A stretch of 64,000 nt of DNA from Halalkalirubrum salinum (GTDB taxonomy: Archaea; Halobacteriota; Halobacteria; Halobacteriales; Haloferacaceae): NCBI RefSeq assembly GCF_005543295.1, contig NZ_SRSG01000008.1, positions 62,001 to 126,000 on the forward strand. Reading direction: 5' to 3'. Within the stretch, counting starts at the first letter, position 1; the number at the start of each line of letters is the position of its first letter. Below, one piece after another: positions 26,604-35,390 of the stretch. The position numbers and the translations under genes are program-made. The notes beneath the pieces are model-generated. The model searched no databases. It worked only from the letters and a program-made list of their open reading frames with translations, and was not told the origin of the DNA.

Positions 26604-26855
26604 ATGGCCGAAACGAACGTCGAGGTCACCTGTCTGGACTGTGCGTTCGAAGAGTCACACGCAGCACTCGGACGCGCACGTGTCGCACTTGCTGCGCACG
26701 CATCGGAGACGGGCCATGACGTTGACTGGACGATCAATCGCCTCGCATCCGGCGTTGAGCAGGCCGGCGCGGACGCTGGTATCTGCGGGATCAACGGCTG
26801 TGAAAACACTGACTCGCCACTTTTGGATTGGCACCGACCAGACGACGAAGCCTGA
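26604..26855 (+). CDS. Small zinc-finger-like haloarchaeal protein
   Basis: This 83-residue protein has a CLDC pair, then two His in an FEESHAALGRARVALAAHASETGHDVDW run, and a later CGINGC pair. That makes a likely Cys/His zinc-binding site. It resembles a small haloarchaeal DUF group (DUF7542-like). Translation from 26604 gives MAETNVEVTC; the open frame begins upstream but lacks support. Function unknown; nucleic-acid or protein binding is a guess. Confidence 0.7.
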   Translation: MAETNVEVTCLDCAFEESHAALGRARVALAAHASETGHDVDWTINRLASGVEQAGADAGICGINGCENTDSPLLDWHRPDDEA

Positions 26856-26953
26856 TCGGCACGGTACCATAGTCTTGCTCGACCGTCATGTAGTCGATAT
26901 CCTCACGTTGACGCTCCGCCTCATTTAACCCGATCGGCGTTCTGCGGGCAGGT

Positions 26954-27997
26954 ATGCATTCACCGACCAACGACGGCCGTCGTCTCGCGATTCTTGCCCA
27001 CGAAAAGTTCCCCGAGCGGGCCAAAACGGCCCTCGGCGTGATGCGATACGCCGACGACGAGATCGTCGCGGTGCTCGATCACACTCAGGCTGGCACGCGG
27101 GTCACCGATCACGTCCCCGACGTCCGCGACGCGCCGATTGTCGACAGCTTCGAGGCGATCGAGGAACCCGTCGACGCGCTGTTGATCGGAATCGCACCGA
27201 TCGGCGGCGGCTTCGAGGAGCGCTGGCGGCCCGACGTCCGCGCGGCGATCGAGGCCGGCTGTGACGTGATCGCCGGGCTCCACTACTTCCTCAACGATGA
27301 CAAGGAACTTGCGCCGCTCGCGGCTGAACACGGCGTCGACCTGGTCGATGTCCGTAAGCCGAAAGAGGACCTCACCGTCGCAAAGGGCGTCGCTGACGAG
27401 GTTGATGCACACGTCGCGCTCACAGTCGGGACCGACTGTTCGGTCGGCAAGATGACTGTCGCACTCGAAACCGTCCACGCGGCGCAGGCGGCGGGTATCG
27501 ACGCCGCGTTGATCCCGACCGGACAGACCGGAATCATGATCGAAGGCTGGGGCAACCCGATCGACCGAGTCATTTCAGATTTCACCGCCGGTGCGGTCGA
27601 GGAGATGATCCTCGAAATTGGGGATGACCACGACCTGCTTGTCGTCGAAGGACAGGGAACCATTATCCACCCGGCCTACTCGGCGGTGACCTGTGGGATT
27701 CTCCACGGCTCAATGGCCGACTCGCTCATCCTCTGTCACGTCGCTGGCCGAGAGGCGATCCACGGCTACGAGGACGTCACGCTCCCGCCGATCGACACCT
27801 ACGTCAACCTGTACGAATCGCTCGCGGAACCGCTGTTCGAGACCAGTGTGGTCGCAGGCGCGCTCAACACGCGATCGATCGAGACAGACACCGAAGCTGT
27901 GGAGGCTGTCGACGCCTTCGCCGAGGAGCTTGGCGTGCCCGCAACCGATCCCGTCCGCTTCAATGCAGACGCGATTGTGGAGGCGATCACCGAATGA
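26954..27997 (+). CDS. dgcN: DUF1611 protein, D-glutamate N-acetyltransferase (DgcN-type)
   Basis: This 347-residue protein has a Rossmann N-domain and a P-loop-like C-domain with VGTDCSVGKMTVALETVHAA near residue 158. It ends with a helical YESLAEPLFETSVV region. This is the DUF1611 family; its member DgcN is reported to act with the enolase-family DgcA to turn D-glutamate to L-glutamate through N-acetyl-D-glutamate. The next gene is exactly such an enolase-family protein and overlaps this stop by 4 nt (ATGA), so the two are cotranscribed and translationally coupled. The gene symbol rests on this pairing. Confidence 0.85.
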   Translation: MHSPTNDGRRLAILAHEKFPERAKTALGVMRYADDEIVAVLDHTQAGTRVTDHVPDVRDAPIVDSFEAIEEPVDALLIGIAPIGGGFEERWRPDVRAAIEAGCDVIAGLHYFLNDDKELAPLAAEHGVDLVDVRKPKEDLTVAKGVADEVDAHVALTVGTDCSVGKMTVALETVHAAQAAGIDAALIPTGQTGIMIEGWGNPIDRVISDFTAGAVEEMILEIGDDHDLLVVEGQGTIIHPAYSAVTCGILHGSMADSLILCHVAGREAIHGYEDVTLPPIDTYVNLYESLAEPLFETSVVAGALNTRSIETDTEAVEAVDAFAEELGVPATDPVRFNADAIVEAITE

Positions 27998-29034
27998 CGC
28001 TCGAAACCAGCTTTGAGCGGCGCTCGCTGCCGCTTGAGAACCCATTTACGATCGCGCGCGGGACCCAAACCCACGCGGAAAACGTGATCGTCCGGGTCGT
28101 TGACGACGCCGGGATGACCGGATTCGGTGGGGCAGCCCCCTCCCCACACTACGGTGAGACCGCCGCAACTGTCGAAGCGGTCCTCCCGGAGCTTTTGGCC
28201 GTCGTCGAAGCGGTCGACGACCCCCACGCCTTCGAAGCGATCGAGCGGCGGCTGCGATCGAGGATCTCCGGCAACCCCGCCGCGCGGTGTGCAGTCTCAA
28301 TTGCGATCCACGATCTGGCTGCAAAGCGACTCGGCGTGCCGCTGTATCGGCTCTGGGGGCTCGATCCGTCCCAAACGCCGAATACGTCGTTCACGATCGG
28401 ACTTGATGAGACTGACGTCGTCCGTCAAAAGACCGCGGCGGCGGTTGAATCAGGCTATGAGATCCTCAAGCTCAAACTCGGGACCGATCGTGAGGAGGAA
28501 CTCATCGAAGCAGTCCGCGAGGAGGCACCTGAGGCGAGGATCCGCGTCGACGCTAACGAGGCGTGGACGCCACGAGAGACGATCGACAACAGCCGAATGC
28601 TCGAAGAGTACGGCGTTGAGTTCATCGAACAGCCCGTGCCCGCTGAGAACCCCGATGGGCTGCGGTTCGCCTACCAACGCTCTGCGTTGCCAATCGCCGC
28701 CGACGAGTCCTGTGTCACGCTCGAAGACATCCCACAAATCGCCGATCGAGCAGACATTGTAAACCTGAAGCTCATGAAGTGCGGTGGCCTCTACGAAGCC
28801 CAGCGGATGATTCACGCCGCCAGAGCCCATGGACTGGAGGTAATGCTCGGGTGTATGATTGAGTCGAACGCCTCGATCGCCGCGGCCTGCCACCTCGGAC
28901 CGCTTTTGGACTACGCAGACCTCGACGGCTCGCTGTTGCTCAAAGAAGATGACTACGAGGGCGTGTCGTTACCAGAGGGTCGAATCGATCTTGCAGGGCT
29001 CGATCGATCGGGAACCGGCGCGATCGGTCGGTGA
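27994..29034 (+). CDS. dgcA: Enolase-superfamily epimerase/racemase (DgcA-type)
   Basis: This 346-residue protein has the muconate-lactonising-enzyme fold: an N-terminal cap (TFERRSLPLENPFTIARG-like) and a barrel with the catalytic KLKLGTDREEE pair of Lys. RVDANEAW (metal Asp), EFIEQPVP (metal Glu) and AADESC (metal Asp) follow, then KLMKCGGLYEAQRM. It is close to the Ala-Glu dipeptide epimerases. Given the coupled DUF1611 gene before it, the likely reaction is N-acetyl-D-glutamate racemisation (DgcA), letting the cell use D-glutamate. A dipeptide epimerase function is the alternative. Confidence 0.87.
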   Translation: MTLETSFERRSLPLENPFTIARGTQTHAENVIVRVVDDAGMTGFGGAAPSPHYGETAATVEAVLPELLAVVEAVDDPHAFEAIERRLRSRISGNPAARCAVSIAIHDLAAKRLGVPLYRLWGLDPSQTPNTSFTIGLDETDVVRQKTAAAVESGYEILKLKLGTDREEELIEAVREEAPEARIRVDANEAWTPRETIDNSRMLEEYGVEFIEQPVPAENPDGLRFAYQRSALPIAADESCVTLEDIPQIADRADIVNLKLMKCGGLYEAQRMIHAARAHGLEVMLGCMIESNASIAAACHLGPLLDYADLDGSLLLKEDDYEGVSLPEGRIDLAGLDRSGTGAIGR

Positions 29035-29038
29035 GCGG

Positions 29039-29902
29039 TTACCGATCGTCGTCTTGGAGCTCTTCGAGTTCGGCTTCGATCTCGGCGTCGTCGAGTTCAG
29101 CGTCGATGTCACTATCTTCGAGATCGGCGTCGAGATCCTCGAGTTCGGCATCGAGGTCTTCGTCTGATTCTGCGACAGCGGTATCCGTGTCGGCAGGCGC
29201 GTCAGATTTGCCCATCTCAGATTTGAGCGTCTCTAGCTCTGAATCGACCTCGCCGCCGGTCCGGATTGATTCGAGCTCACGATCGAGACTATCCTTGTCG
29301 GACAGCGCGCTCTCAAACGCGCCTGACTCTTGGAGTTCGTCCATGGCGGCCGATCGAGCCTCCATCTCGTCGGTTCGCTCTTCGGCGTGCTCGATCGCCC
29401 GACCCACGTCTTCCATCTCGTCGCCAACGCCGGTCATCGCTTCTGACACCCGCGAAGACGCCTCGGCAGCCTCGTAGCGAGCTTTCATCGTCTCTTTTTT
29501 CGTGCGGAACTCTTCGATCTGGCCCTGGAGCTCGTTTTTCTTCTCGACGAGGTTATCCTGCGTCGACTGCAGGTTGGCGATCTGGCCTTCGAGCTCTTCG
29601 ATCTGGCGCATCTTCGATTTCTTCTTTTCGAGTGCGCGCCGGGCGAGGTCGTCTCGGTCCTGTTGGACAGCCTCGCGGGCCTGAGCGTTGTGTTTTTCGA
29701 CGTTCTCTTCGAGGCGTCGTTTTTGAATCTCAAGGCGCTTTTTTTGCGTCGTGAGGTCTGCAATTCCCTGTTTGACGTCCTGTAGCTCGTCGCGCATCTG
29801 CTCATAAGAGTAATCGAGCGTCTCTGTCGGGTCCTCCGCACGGTTGAGGATCGAGTTGAGCTTCGATCGGATGACGTAGGAGGCGCGAGAGAGGATTCCC
29901 AT
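29039..29902 (-). CDS. pspA: PspA/IM30 family membrane-stress protein
   Basis: This 287-residue protein is almost wholly coiled coil (residues about 20-190). It starts MGILSRASYVIRSKLNSILNRAEDP, the amphipathic PspA helix, and has the conserved LDYSYEQMRDELQDVKQGIADL. PspA/IM30 proteins bind and protect stressed membranes as ring or rod assemblies. The extreme C-terminus (from about 200) is a poorly conserved Asp/Glu repeat tail typical of haloarchaea. It is divergent from the hydrolase gene at 29956. Confidence 0.93.
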   Translation of the reverse strand: MGILSRASYVIRSKLNSILNRAEDPTETLDYSYEQMRDELQDVKQGIADLTTQKKRLEIQKRRLEENVEKHNAQAREAVQQDRDDLARRALEKKKSKMRQIEELEGQIANLQSTQDNLVEKKNELQGQIEEFRTKKETMKARYEAAEASSRVSEAMTGVGDEMEDVGRAIEHAEERTDEMEARSAAMDELQESGAFESALSDKDSLDRELESIRTGGEVDSELETLKSEMGKSDAPADTDTAVAESDEDLDAELEDLDADLEDSDIDAELDDAEIEAELEELQDDDR

Positions 29903-29955
29903 AGTTGTGTATGGACCACGTTAGGCTTAAAACCTGATACACCGTTTCGCGTCAT

Positions 29956-30579
29956 ATGGGTCGAACGGTACGCCTTGGCGGCGATCGAAATGTCACGGCG
30001 ACACTTGATCAAGCCGACGGCGAGGCGACCGCGGCGGTCGTCGCGTGTCCGCCACATCCCCAACACCGCGGACACCGCGGCGATACACGGCTACGGGCCG
30101 TTAGTGCGGCACTGACCGATCGGGGAGTCGACTGCCTCCGGTTCGACTACGGGCCGTGGGACAACGGCTACGGAGAGTGTACTGACGCAGATAACGCGGT
30201 CTCGTGGGCTCGGACGCGATACGATCGAGTCGATATCTTCGGGTTTAGCTTCGGCGGGACCGCTGCACTCGTCACCGCGGCAAGCCGAACGGAGCTGTGT
30301 GTTGTGAGCGCGCTCGCACCCACTGCACGGCTCAATCAGGATGCCGACGCGGTCGAAGCGCTCGGGTACATCAACGGGCCAGTCCAGATCGTGTACGCGA
30401 CGCGCGACGATACTGCTGACTGGGAGCCGGTCGTCGATCGTGCCCGCGAGCGCAAGTCGTCTGGCGCAAAAACTGAGCTCGTCGAGGTCGAATCAGATCA
30501 CTTTTTTGTCGGCCGCGAACACGACATCGCCGAGCCGATCGGACGCTTTCTCGCTGCTCATGTGCACGAGGAAAAATAA
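29956..30579 (+). CDS. Small alpha/beta hydrolase
   Basis: This 207-residue alpha/beta hydrolase is close to the dienelactone hydrolase group. The nucleophile elbow is GFSFGG, and the oxyanion region PPHPQHRGHRGDTRLRAVSAAL comes first. The acid/His end is VYATRDDTADW with ESDHFFVGREHDI. The Ser-Asp-His triad is therefore plausible. Substrate unknown. It shares the upstream region with divergent pspA. Confidence 0.88.
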   Translation: MGRTVRLGGDRNVTATLDQADGEATAAVVACPPHPQHRGHRGDTRLRAVSAALTDRGVDCLRFDYGPWDNGYGECTDADNAVSWARTRYDRVDIFGFSFGGTAALVTAASRTELCVVSALAPTARLNQDADAVEALGYINGPVQIVYATRDDTADWEPVVDRARERKSSGAKTELVEVESDHFFVGREHDIAEPIGRFLAAHVHEEK

Positions 30580-30600
30580 GGTCAGCGTACGGTTGGGCGA

Positions 30601-31251
30601 TCAGTCGTTGAGCACCTTCCCGAACGGCCCCGGCGGCAAGCGGAGGTCATCGAGTTCGGGGAGATGCTTGACGTTGAACACCAACTGGAGATCCTGTGAA
30701 ATCGGCTGGCCGAGACACGAAAGCCGGAATCCACGATCGGTCATCTCCTCAGGGAGCACGTGATCGATCGGCTGGACCATGTCGCCGGCCCGGAGGAGAA
30801 CCGCACAGTTCGCACACGCCCCCCCGCGACAGGCGTAGGGCCACGTATACCCGTGTCGCTCAGCGGCCTCAAGCACCGACTCGTCAGACTCGGCTGTGAG
30901 CGTTCCGTAGGCCTCCTTGGTTAGGTCCGCTGCGGCCGCCCGCTCGAACAGATTCGCATCGTCGAGGCTCCAGCCTCGTTCGACGATCGTCTCGTAGTCG
31001 AGATACTCGATCTCGTGGGTGACACGGTTCTTTTTTTCTCTCGCGGCGTTCGCGGACGTGTCGGCGATCGATCGCGTCCGCTTGCGGGTTCCAGCCTTCG
31101 CGTCCTCGTAGGCGGCTTTGACCAGCTGAAACTCTGCCATTGATCCCCCGTGGTCCGGATGGGCGTCCTTGACGCGGCGTTTGTAGGCCCGTTTGAGTTC
31201 CTCCGCGGAAGCGTCGTCGTCAACGCCGAGGATCTCGTGGGGGGAGTCCAT
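30601..31251 (-). CDS. J-domain / 2Fe-2S ferredoxin fusion
   Basis: This 216-residue protein has an N-terminal J domain (MDSPHEILGVDDDASAEELKRAYKRR, with the HPD motif in AHPDHGG). A linker follows, and then a plant-type [2Fe-2S] domain with CRGGACANC near residue 140 and a later Cys in LSCLGQP. The ferredoxin part matches haloarchaeal ferredoxins in the DYETIVERGW start and the NVKHLPELDDL end. The J domain may bring it to Hsp70 or iron-sulfur assembly; this is inference. It is convergent with the alpha/beta hydrolase gene. Confidence 0.9.
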   Translation of the reverse strand: MDSPHEILGVDDDASAEELKRAYKRRVKDAHPDHGGSMAEFQLVKAAYEDAKAGTRKRTRSIADTSANAAREKKNRVTHEIEYLDYETIVERGWSLDDANLFERAAAADLTKEAYGTLTAESDESVLEAAERHGYTWPYACRGGACANCAVLLRAGDMVQPIDHVLPEEMTDRGFRLSCLGQPISQDLQLVFNVKHLPELDDLRLPPGPFGKVLND

Positions 31252-31374
31252 ACGATCGGTTGGAGAGTTTCGTCCAAAAGCGATTCGCTACTAGTTGGAA
31301 GAAGCACCGACTACTGCACTGATCAACTCGGCTGTGACAGGTTAGTCTGGGACCGACCACTCACCCGCAGCCTG

Positions 31375-32739
31375 TCAGTCGTCCGCAGCGATCGGCGCGT
31401 GCTCGCCGCGCGGGAAGTTATCAATGGTTGCCGATCGGAAGCCCGCCTCGTCGAATTCGTAGTCTTCGTCAAGGAACTCGATCACCGTCTGGGTATCTCG
31501 CATCGCGTTTTTCAGACACGTCGACGCGCCGGGCGAGGGCGTGATATTGAACAGGATGTTATCGCCGGTGAGTTTCGCCTCACCCATGTCGAGGCTTTTC
31601 GCCGCAGTGTCGACGATCTGTGGGCGAACACCGCCGTAGCCCTTCGCGCGTTCGATATCTGCGAGCTCTGCGCTCGGTACCACCTTCTGTACGTGCGGGA
31701 GGAACGCACGCCTGCCAACCTCGGGAACGTCGTAGACGAGGTTCTTGAGCACGTATGGCAGCAAGATTCGATCGGCCAAGATGTTCGCGTAGCTGAGAAC
31801 TGAATCGGAGTTGAGTCCGAACACGTCGAAGAAGTCTCCGACCGTTGAGAGGCGACCACGTTCGAGCGCGGGAACGAGCTTCGCGGTCGGCCCGAAGCGG
31901 GTAACCGCGCTGTCGTGGACGTCCGCGTCGCCGTGGACCGCTGCGAATGGGAGTTTCTTCATCTGCAGCGTGTACACTTTGCCGTTGAGCATATCGCGCC
32001 CGAGGAAGAAACTCCCCGCGACTGGGAGCAACGATAAGTGCTCGCCGTAGCCAAGCCGCTTGGCAATCTGGAGGCTGTGTGAGCCCGCAGCGACGACGGC
32101 AGCGTTGGCATCTGCCCAGCCGTCGTCGGTATCGATTACGTAGCCGTCGTCTGTCCGCTCGATTGCTTCGACCGTTGTGCCTGTGAAGACGCTGACCCGA
32201 TCGCTCCGTTCGGCCTCCTCGATGAACGACTTGGCGGTCGCCCCGTAGTCGACGACGTAACCGTCGGGCGTCTGTAGCGCGAGCAGTTTGGTGTCAGGGT
32301 CGCGCCCCTCAACGACGGCGGGTTCGAGTTCGGCGATCTCTTCGCGACCGATCGCCTGAAGCTTCGGGAACAACTCATCGAAGCCCTCGTCGTCGTAGCG
32401 GCGTTCGAGCTTCTCGACCTCCTCGTCGCCGACCGCGAGCACCATTTTGCTCCGCTTTGCGTGCATCTCGCGATCGGGGTCGACGTTTTCGAGATACCCC
32501 GCCAACAGCTCTGCGCCCTCTTTTACTTCCTCTGCCTTTTCGAGAGTGTAGTTCGTCTCGATGTCCCCGAAGTGCAGCGTCTGGGAGTTGTTGGTTCGGT
32601 GGGAATTGATCGCTGCGATCTCGTCTTCTTTTTCGATCAACGCGATGCGATCGATGTCAGTGAACTGCGAGACCGTGTATAGCAACGATGCACCGCTTAT
32701 GCCGCCGCCGACGATGACTAAGTCGTATTCTCCGAGCAT
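31375..32739 (-). CDS. mqo: FAD-dependent oxidoreductase, malate:quinone oxidoreductase-like
   Basis: This 454-residue flavoprotein has a dinucleotide-binding start (DLVIVGGGISGASLLYTVSQ) and then NNSQTLHFGDIETNYTLEKA, which parallels the Mqo segment that contacts the substrate. LPVAGSFFLGRD, GPTAKLVPALERG and RPQIVD are also Mqo-like. Mqo oxidises malate to oxaloacetate and passes electrons to quinone at the membrane. The match is recalled by eye; another FAD-dependent 2-hydroxyacid oxidase of this family is possible. The start at 32739 fits the Rossmann signature. Confidence 0.75.
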   Translation of the reverse strand: MLGEYDLVIVGGGISGASLLYTVSQFTDIDRIALIEKEDEIAAINSHRTNNSQTLHFGDIETNYTLEKAEEVKEGAELLAGYLENVDPDREMHAKRSKMVLAVGDEEVEKLERRYDDEGFDELFPKLQAIGREEIAELEPAVVEGRDPDTKLLALQTPDGYVVDYGATAKSFIEEAERSDRVSVFTGTTVEAIERTDDGYVIDTDDGWADANAAVVAAGSHSLQIAKRLGYGEHLSLLPVAGSFFLGRDMLNGKVYTLQMKKLPFAAVHGDADVHDSAVTRFGPTAKLVPALERGRLSTVGDFFDVFGLNSDSVLSYANILADRILLPYVLKNLVYDVPEVGRRAFLPHVQKVVPSAELADIERAKGYGGVRPQIVDTAAKSLDMGEAKLTGDNILFNITPSPGASTCLKNAMRDTQTVIEFLDEDYEFDEAGFRSATIDNFPRGEHAPIAADD

Positions 32740-32977
32740 AGGTATGTGCCGTGGCCGCAGTTGGAATGGCCGTTACCACGTAAATCGGCTAAGATGCTTA
32801 ATTTCCTTTCTATTCGCACAGACAGCCTATTTCACGCGCAGACGCTGTAACAGATAATTGGTCTATCCTACTGTATCGACCCACTAAAATCAGTAGTTAG
32901 GAATCGCCGTACGACGCCATCGGCTGGTTCTTCAGCCCAACCATCTTGATTGACACGAGGCCGTCTGCAGCGAAGAC

Positions 32978-33994
32978 TTACCCACGATTGCTCACGATCC
33001 GGCTGACGGCCTCCCGGATCGAGAGCCCTTCTGCAACGATGTCACGTCGGTAGTGAACATACACGGCACCGAGAGGGGGCTGAATCACGTACGCTAGCGC
33101 GATCGGCAGCACAGCGGCGGCAGGAACAGTGTCTGCGGCAACGACGATCGCCAGGGCAATAGAGAGATTGCGCATGCTCGTGGCGTAGACGAGTGCGATT
33201 GCCCGCTCGGTGTCCAACAGCACCCTTCCCAGCACGCTCCCTGCGAGTAGGATACCAACGTAAAAGCCGACGAGGGGAACGACTGTGAGGGCCGACGCAA
33301 AGGGATCAGCGAGTATCTGCGTCGATCGCAGCGCCATCGCGACAAAGACGATAAGCATCACGCCGAGCGACGAAAGCCCGCCGAAGGTGGGCTTGAGCCG
33401 TTTGAACCCGTCAGGGCCGTACCGCCGGAGCAGGCCACGACGGGTTAGGTTACCCGCGATCATAGGCACAATGACAACCTGCGCGAGTTGTTGATACAGC
33501 GCAGTCGGATCAAACCCGACGCTCGCGGGCATCAACACAGAGAGGTATGCTGGCAGGATTGCAACCGCTGCGAGTAGGTTGACCGCCATCGCGACCAGTG
33601 CGGTCTCTAGATCACCACCAGCGAGTCCGGTCCAAGCAGCGGTCATCCCCGAAGTCGGAATTAGCGCAATAAAGTAGAGGCCGATTGCGTACTCCGCGTC
33701 GCCGCCGAAAAACACCTGTGCGAGTCCAACTGCTAAGAGCGGCGAAAGGCCGAAGTTGACAAACAGGGTGAGGCCGACTGCCTTGGCGTGTTTTCGGACG
33801 TTAATGACCTCCTGGAGGTCAATATTGATCATCATCGGGTAGATCATCAAAAAGAGAATGGGCACAACGGCTGCTTGCAACAGTCCCTTCGTGTCCGTTC
33901 CAACAACCTGGCCGAAAAGCAGCCCGGTGACGAGCGAGATGAGTACCACGTACAGCAAGTTCGACTTCAGCTTCCGGAGCGCGTCGGCGATCAT
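32978..33994 (-). CDS. BASS / ACR3-like transporter
   Basis: This 338-residue integral membrane protein has about nine to ten helices in the bile acid:sodium symporter superfamily. Recognisable parts are VNFGLSPLLAVGLAQVFFGG, ALIPTSGMTAAWTGLAGGD and TSMRNLSIALAIVV. The branch resembles ACR3 arsenite exporters, but the conserved Cys of ACR3 in the fourth helix region is absent here (SGMTAAW), so arsenite transport is unsure. A GGAGG Shine-Dalgarno precedes ATG 33994. The upstream region holds a TACAC inverted repeat like those near the ZIP and zinc-ribbon genes. Confidence 0.8.
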   Translation of the reverse strand: MIADALRKLKSNLLYVVLISLVTGLLFGQVVGTDTKGLLQAAVVPILFLMIYPMMINIDLQEVINVRKHAKAVGLTLFVNFGLSPLLAVGLAQVFFGGDAEYAIGLYFIALIPTSGMTAAWTGLAGGDLETALVAMAVNLLAAVAILPAYLSVLMPASVGFDPTALYQQLAQVVIVPMIAGNLTRRGLLRRYGPDGFKRLKPTFGGLSSLGVMLIVFVAMALRSTQILADPFASALTVVPLVGFYVGILLAGSVLGRVLLDTERAIALVYATSMRNLSIALAIVVAADTVPAAAVLPIALAYVIQPPLGAVYVHYRRDIVAEGLSIREAVSRIVSNRG

Positions 33995-34084
33995 CGCGCT
34001 CGCCTCCGGGCTGCGGACAGCTCTGTCGATCGACCCACCATGGCGTCTATCATAGATATGTTGATACCTGGGCGAAAACTACGT

Positions 34085-34099
34085 GTGTATATTGTACAC
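34085..34099. promoter_or_regulatory. Inverted repeat GTGTA-N5-TACAC upstream of the BASS gene
   Basis: Arms GTGTA and TACAC are five bases apart and lie about 90 nt upstream of the transporter start. The inner TTGTACAC matches the TTGTACA motif seen upstream of the ZIP and zinc-ribbon genes, suggesting a shared operator. Confidence 0.4.
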
Positions 34100-34220
34100 G
34101 CCATGCAACATTAAATGATTGGATCGTAAATGAGTCTTTGGGAATGCAAGCCCCAGTTCGCCCTGACAAGAGAAGCCAATTAATTCCTTAGGCCGGTCTC
34201 TGGCTACCGATCAGGCAGAC

Positions 34221-35102
34221 TCAGCCGACAACGATTGCCCAAGCGAGCGCGACAGCAGCCCCGCCGGTAACCGCGCTTGCTGCGGCGTGCGTACGCAGCC
34301 GATCATGTCGCTGGTGAGCGTCACTGCCGGCAGCAGCTTCTACAGGGCAACTATCGCTGCCAGCACTGCACTCGGGGAGTAGGTCAACTGAGACATGCAG
34401 GAAGACTCCGGCAGCGACCCCGAAGAGCAATCCTCTGAGCATCGGTGCCGGGGTAAACCCGACGATGCCGACCGGAAGCGCGATCAGCCCAACGGCTGCA
34501 GCGGGGAGCAAGAGTGTGATCGCGCTGCGACCGTCTTCGGCCAGCCGGCGAGCAGCAGCGTATCCTGCCGGCGCCTTGTGCGAAACCAGCGCGACGCCGA
34601 GAATTGATGTCAAAGACGGCATTGCAGTGTATATCGCGCCGATGATTGCACCGGCCGCCAGCGCATGTGCGGTCAGCTCTGCGGCCGTATGATCGACGGG
34701 GAGCGCAAGATGGGACAGCCTGTGACCGACAGCGTGGCCTGCATACCCTGCAAGGAACCCAGCTGCGAGTCCGAGGCTACCAAACTGTCCGTGTTGGCCG
34801 AGCGCTTGCGGGACGAGAAATAGCGCTGTGCTCGCCACCATCGCTCCGCTCGCAAGTCCGTACCCCCAGACGGTCTCTACGGGGGTCGCCGAGTGCGCCG
34901 AGCGGGCACCCAGTGGCGCTCCAAGCGCCATTGCTGCGAACGCCACCCACGAGATGGCGATTAGTTTTAGCGTCACGCCAGTTGCAAGCGCAAGCCCGGA
35001 TAGAATGACGAGTATCGCTACGCCACCAACCCCGACTACTTGCTCAAAGACAGTTCCACCCGCGTATGATGCTCCGGGTTGATCGGTGTGATCGACAGTC
35101 AT
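34221..35102 (-). CDS. ZIP family metal transporter
   Basis: This 293-residue protein has seven or eight membrane helices. The ZIP signatures are TAHALAAGAIIGAIYTA, with the metal-binding His, and ALVSHKAPAGYAAARRL, the HKxPEG-like motif. The His/Asp-rich spacing GSDSCPVEAAAGSDAHQRHDR near the end could bind metal. Such proteins import zinc, iron or manganese. A perfect palindrome ATTGTACAAT lies just before the ATG and could repress it. The next gene in this direction is the BASS transporter. Confidence 0.85.
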   Translation of the reverse strand: MTVDHTDQPGASYAGGTVFEQVVGVGGVAILVILSGLALATGVTLKLIAISWVAFAAMALGAPLGARSAHSATPVETVWGYGLASGAMVASTALFLVPQALGQHGQFGSLGLAAGFLAGYAGHAVGHRLSHLALPVDHTAAELTAHALAAGAIIGAIYTAMPSLTSILGVALVSHKAPAGYAAARRLAEDGRSAITLLLPAAAVGLIALPVGIVGFTPAPMLRGLLFGVAAGVFLHVSVDLLPECSAGSDSCPVEAAAGSDAHQRHDRLRTHAAASAVTGGAAVALAWAIVVG

Positions 35103-35103
35103 T

Positions 35104-35113
35104 ATTGTACAAT
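35104..35113. promoter_or_regulatory. Palindrome ATTGTACAAT at the start of the ZIP gene
   Basis: This perfect ten-base palindrome abuts the ATG at 35102 in an AT-rich upstream stretch that contains TATA-like TTAATAAAATA. A repressor binding here would block transcription or translation start. The same core recurs upstream of 33994 and 35419. Confidence 0.5.
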
Positions 35114-35190
35114 AGTAACTATTCTATCTAAATTAATAAAATATTCGCTGCTGCACACAACGGCAACCCGTTCTGCGCGGTCGATCGTTC

Positions 35191-35252
35191 TCAGCCAGTC
35201 ATCTTACGGTCGAAGTCAGCCAGTCACACTTAAACTCGATGTCAACCAGTCA
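35191..35252. repeat. Three short direct repeats TCAGCCAGTCA
   Basis: Copies start at 35191, 35216 and 35242 (the third reads TCAACCAGTCA), with 25- and 26-bp spacing. This is about 2.5 helical turns, so all copies face nearly the same side in pairs. They lie between the ZIP gene and the zinc-ribbon gene in a gap of about 310 nt that holds no other recognisable gene. Confidence 0.6.
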
Positions 35253-35390
35253 CAGTACGGCTGACGTAGCGTCCAGGGTCGCCTCACCCGTACGAATGGC
35301 CGCATCGTCGGTACTACTGGACAACCGCCATCGTACGCTTGCTTTCGGCGGGGTTCGGGGCGGTCAAACAAATTCATATATTGGTATACG

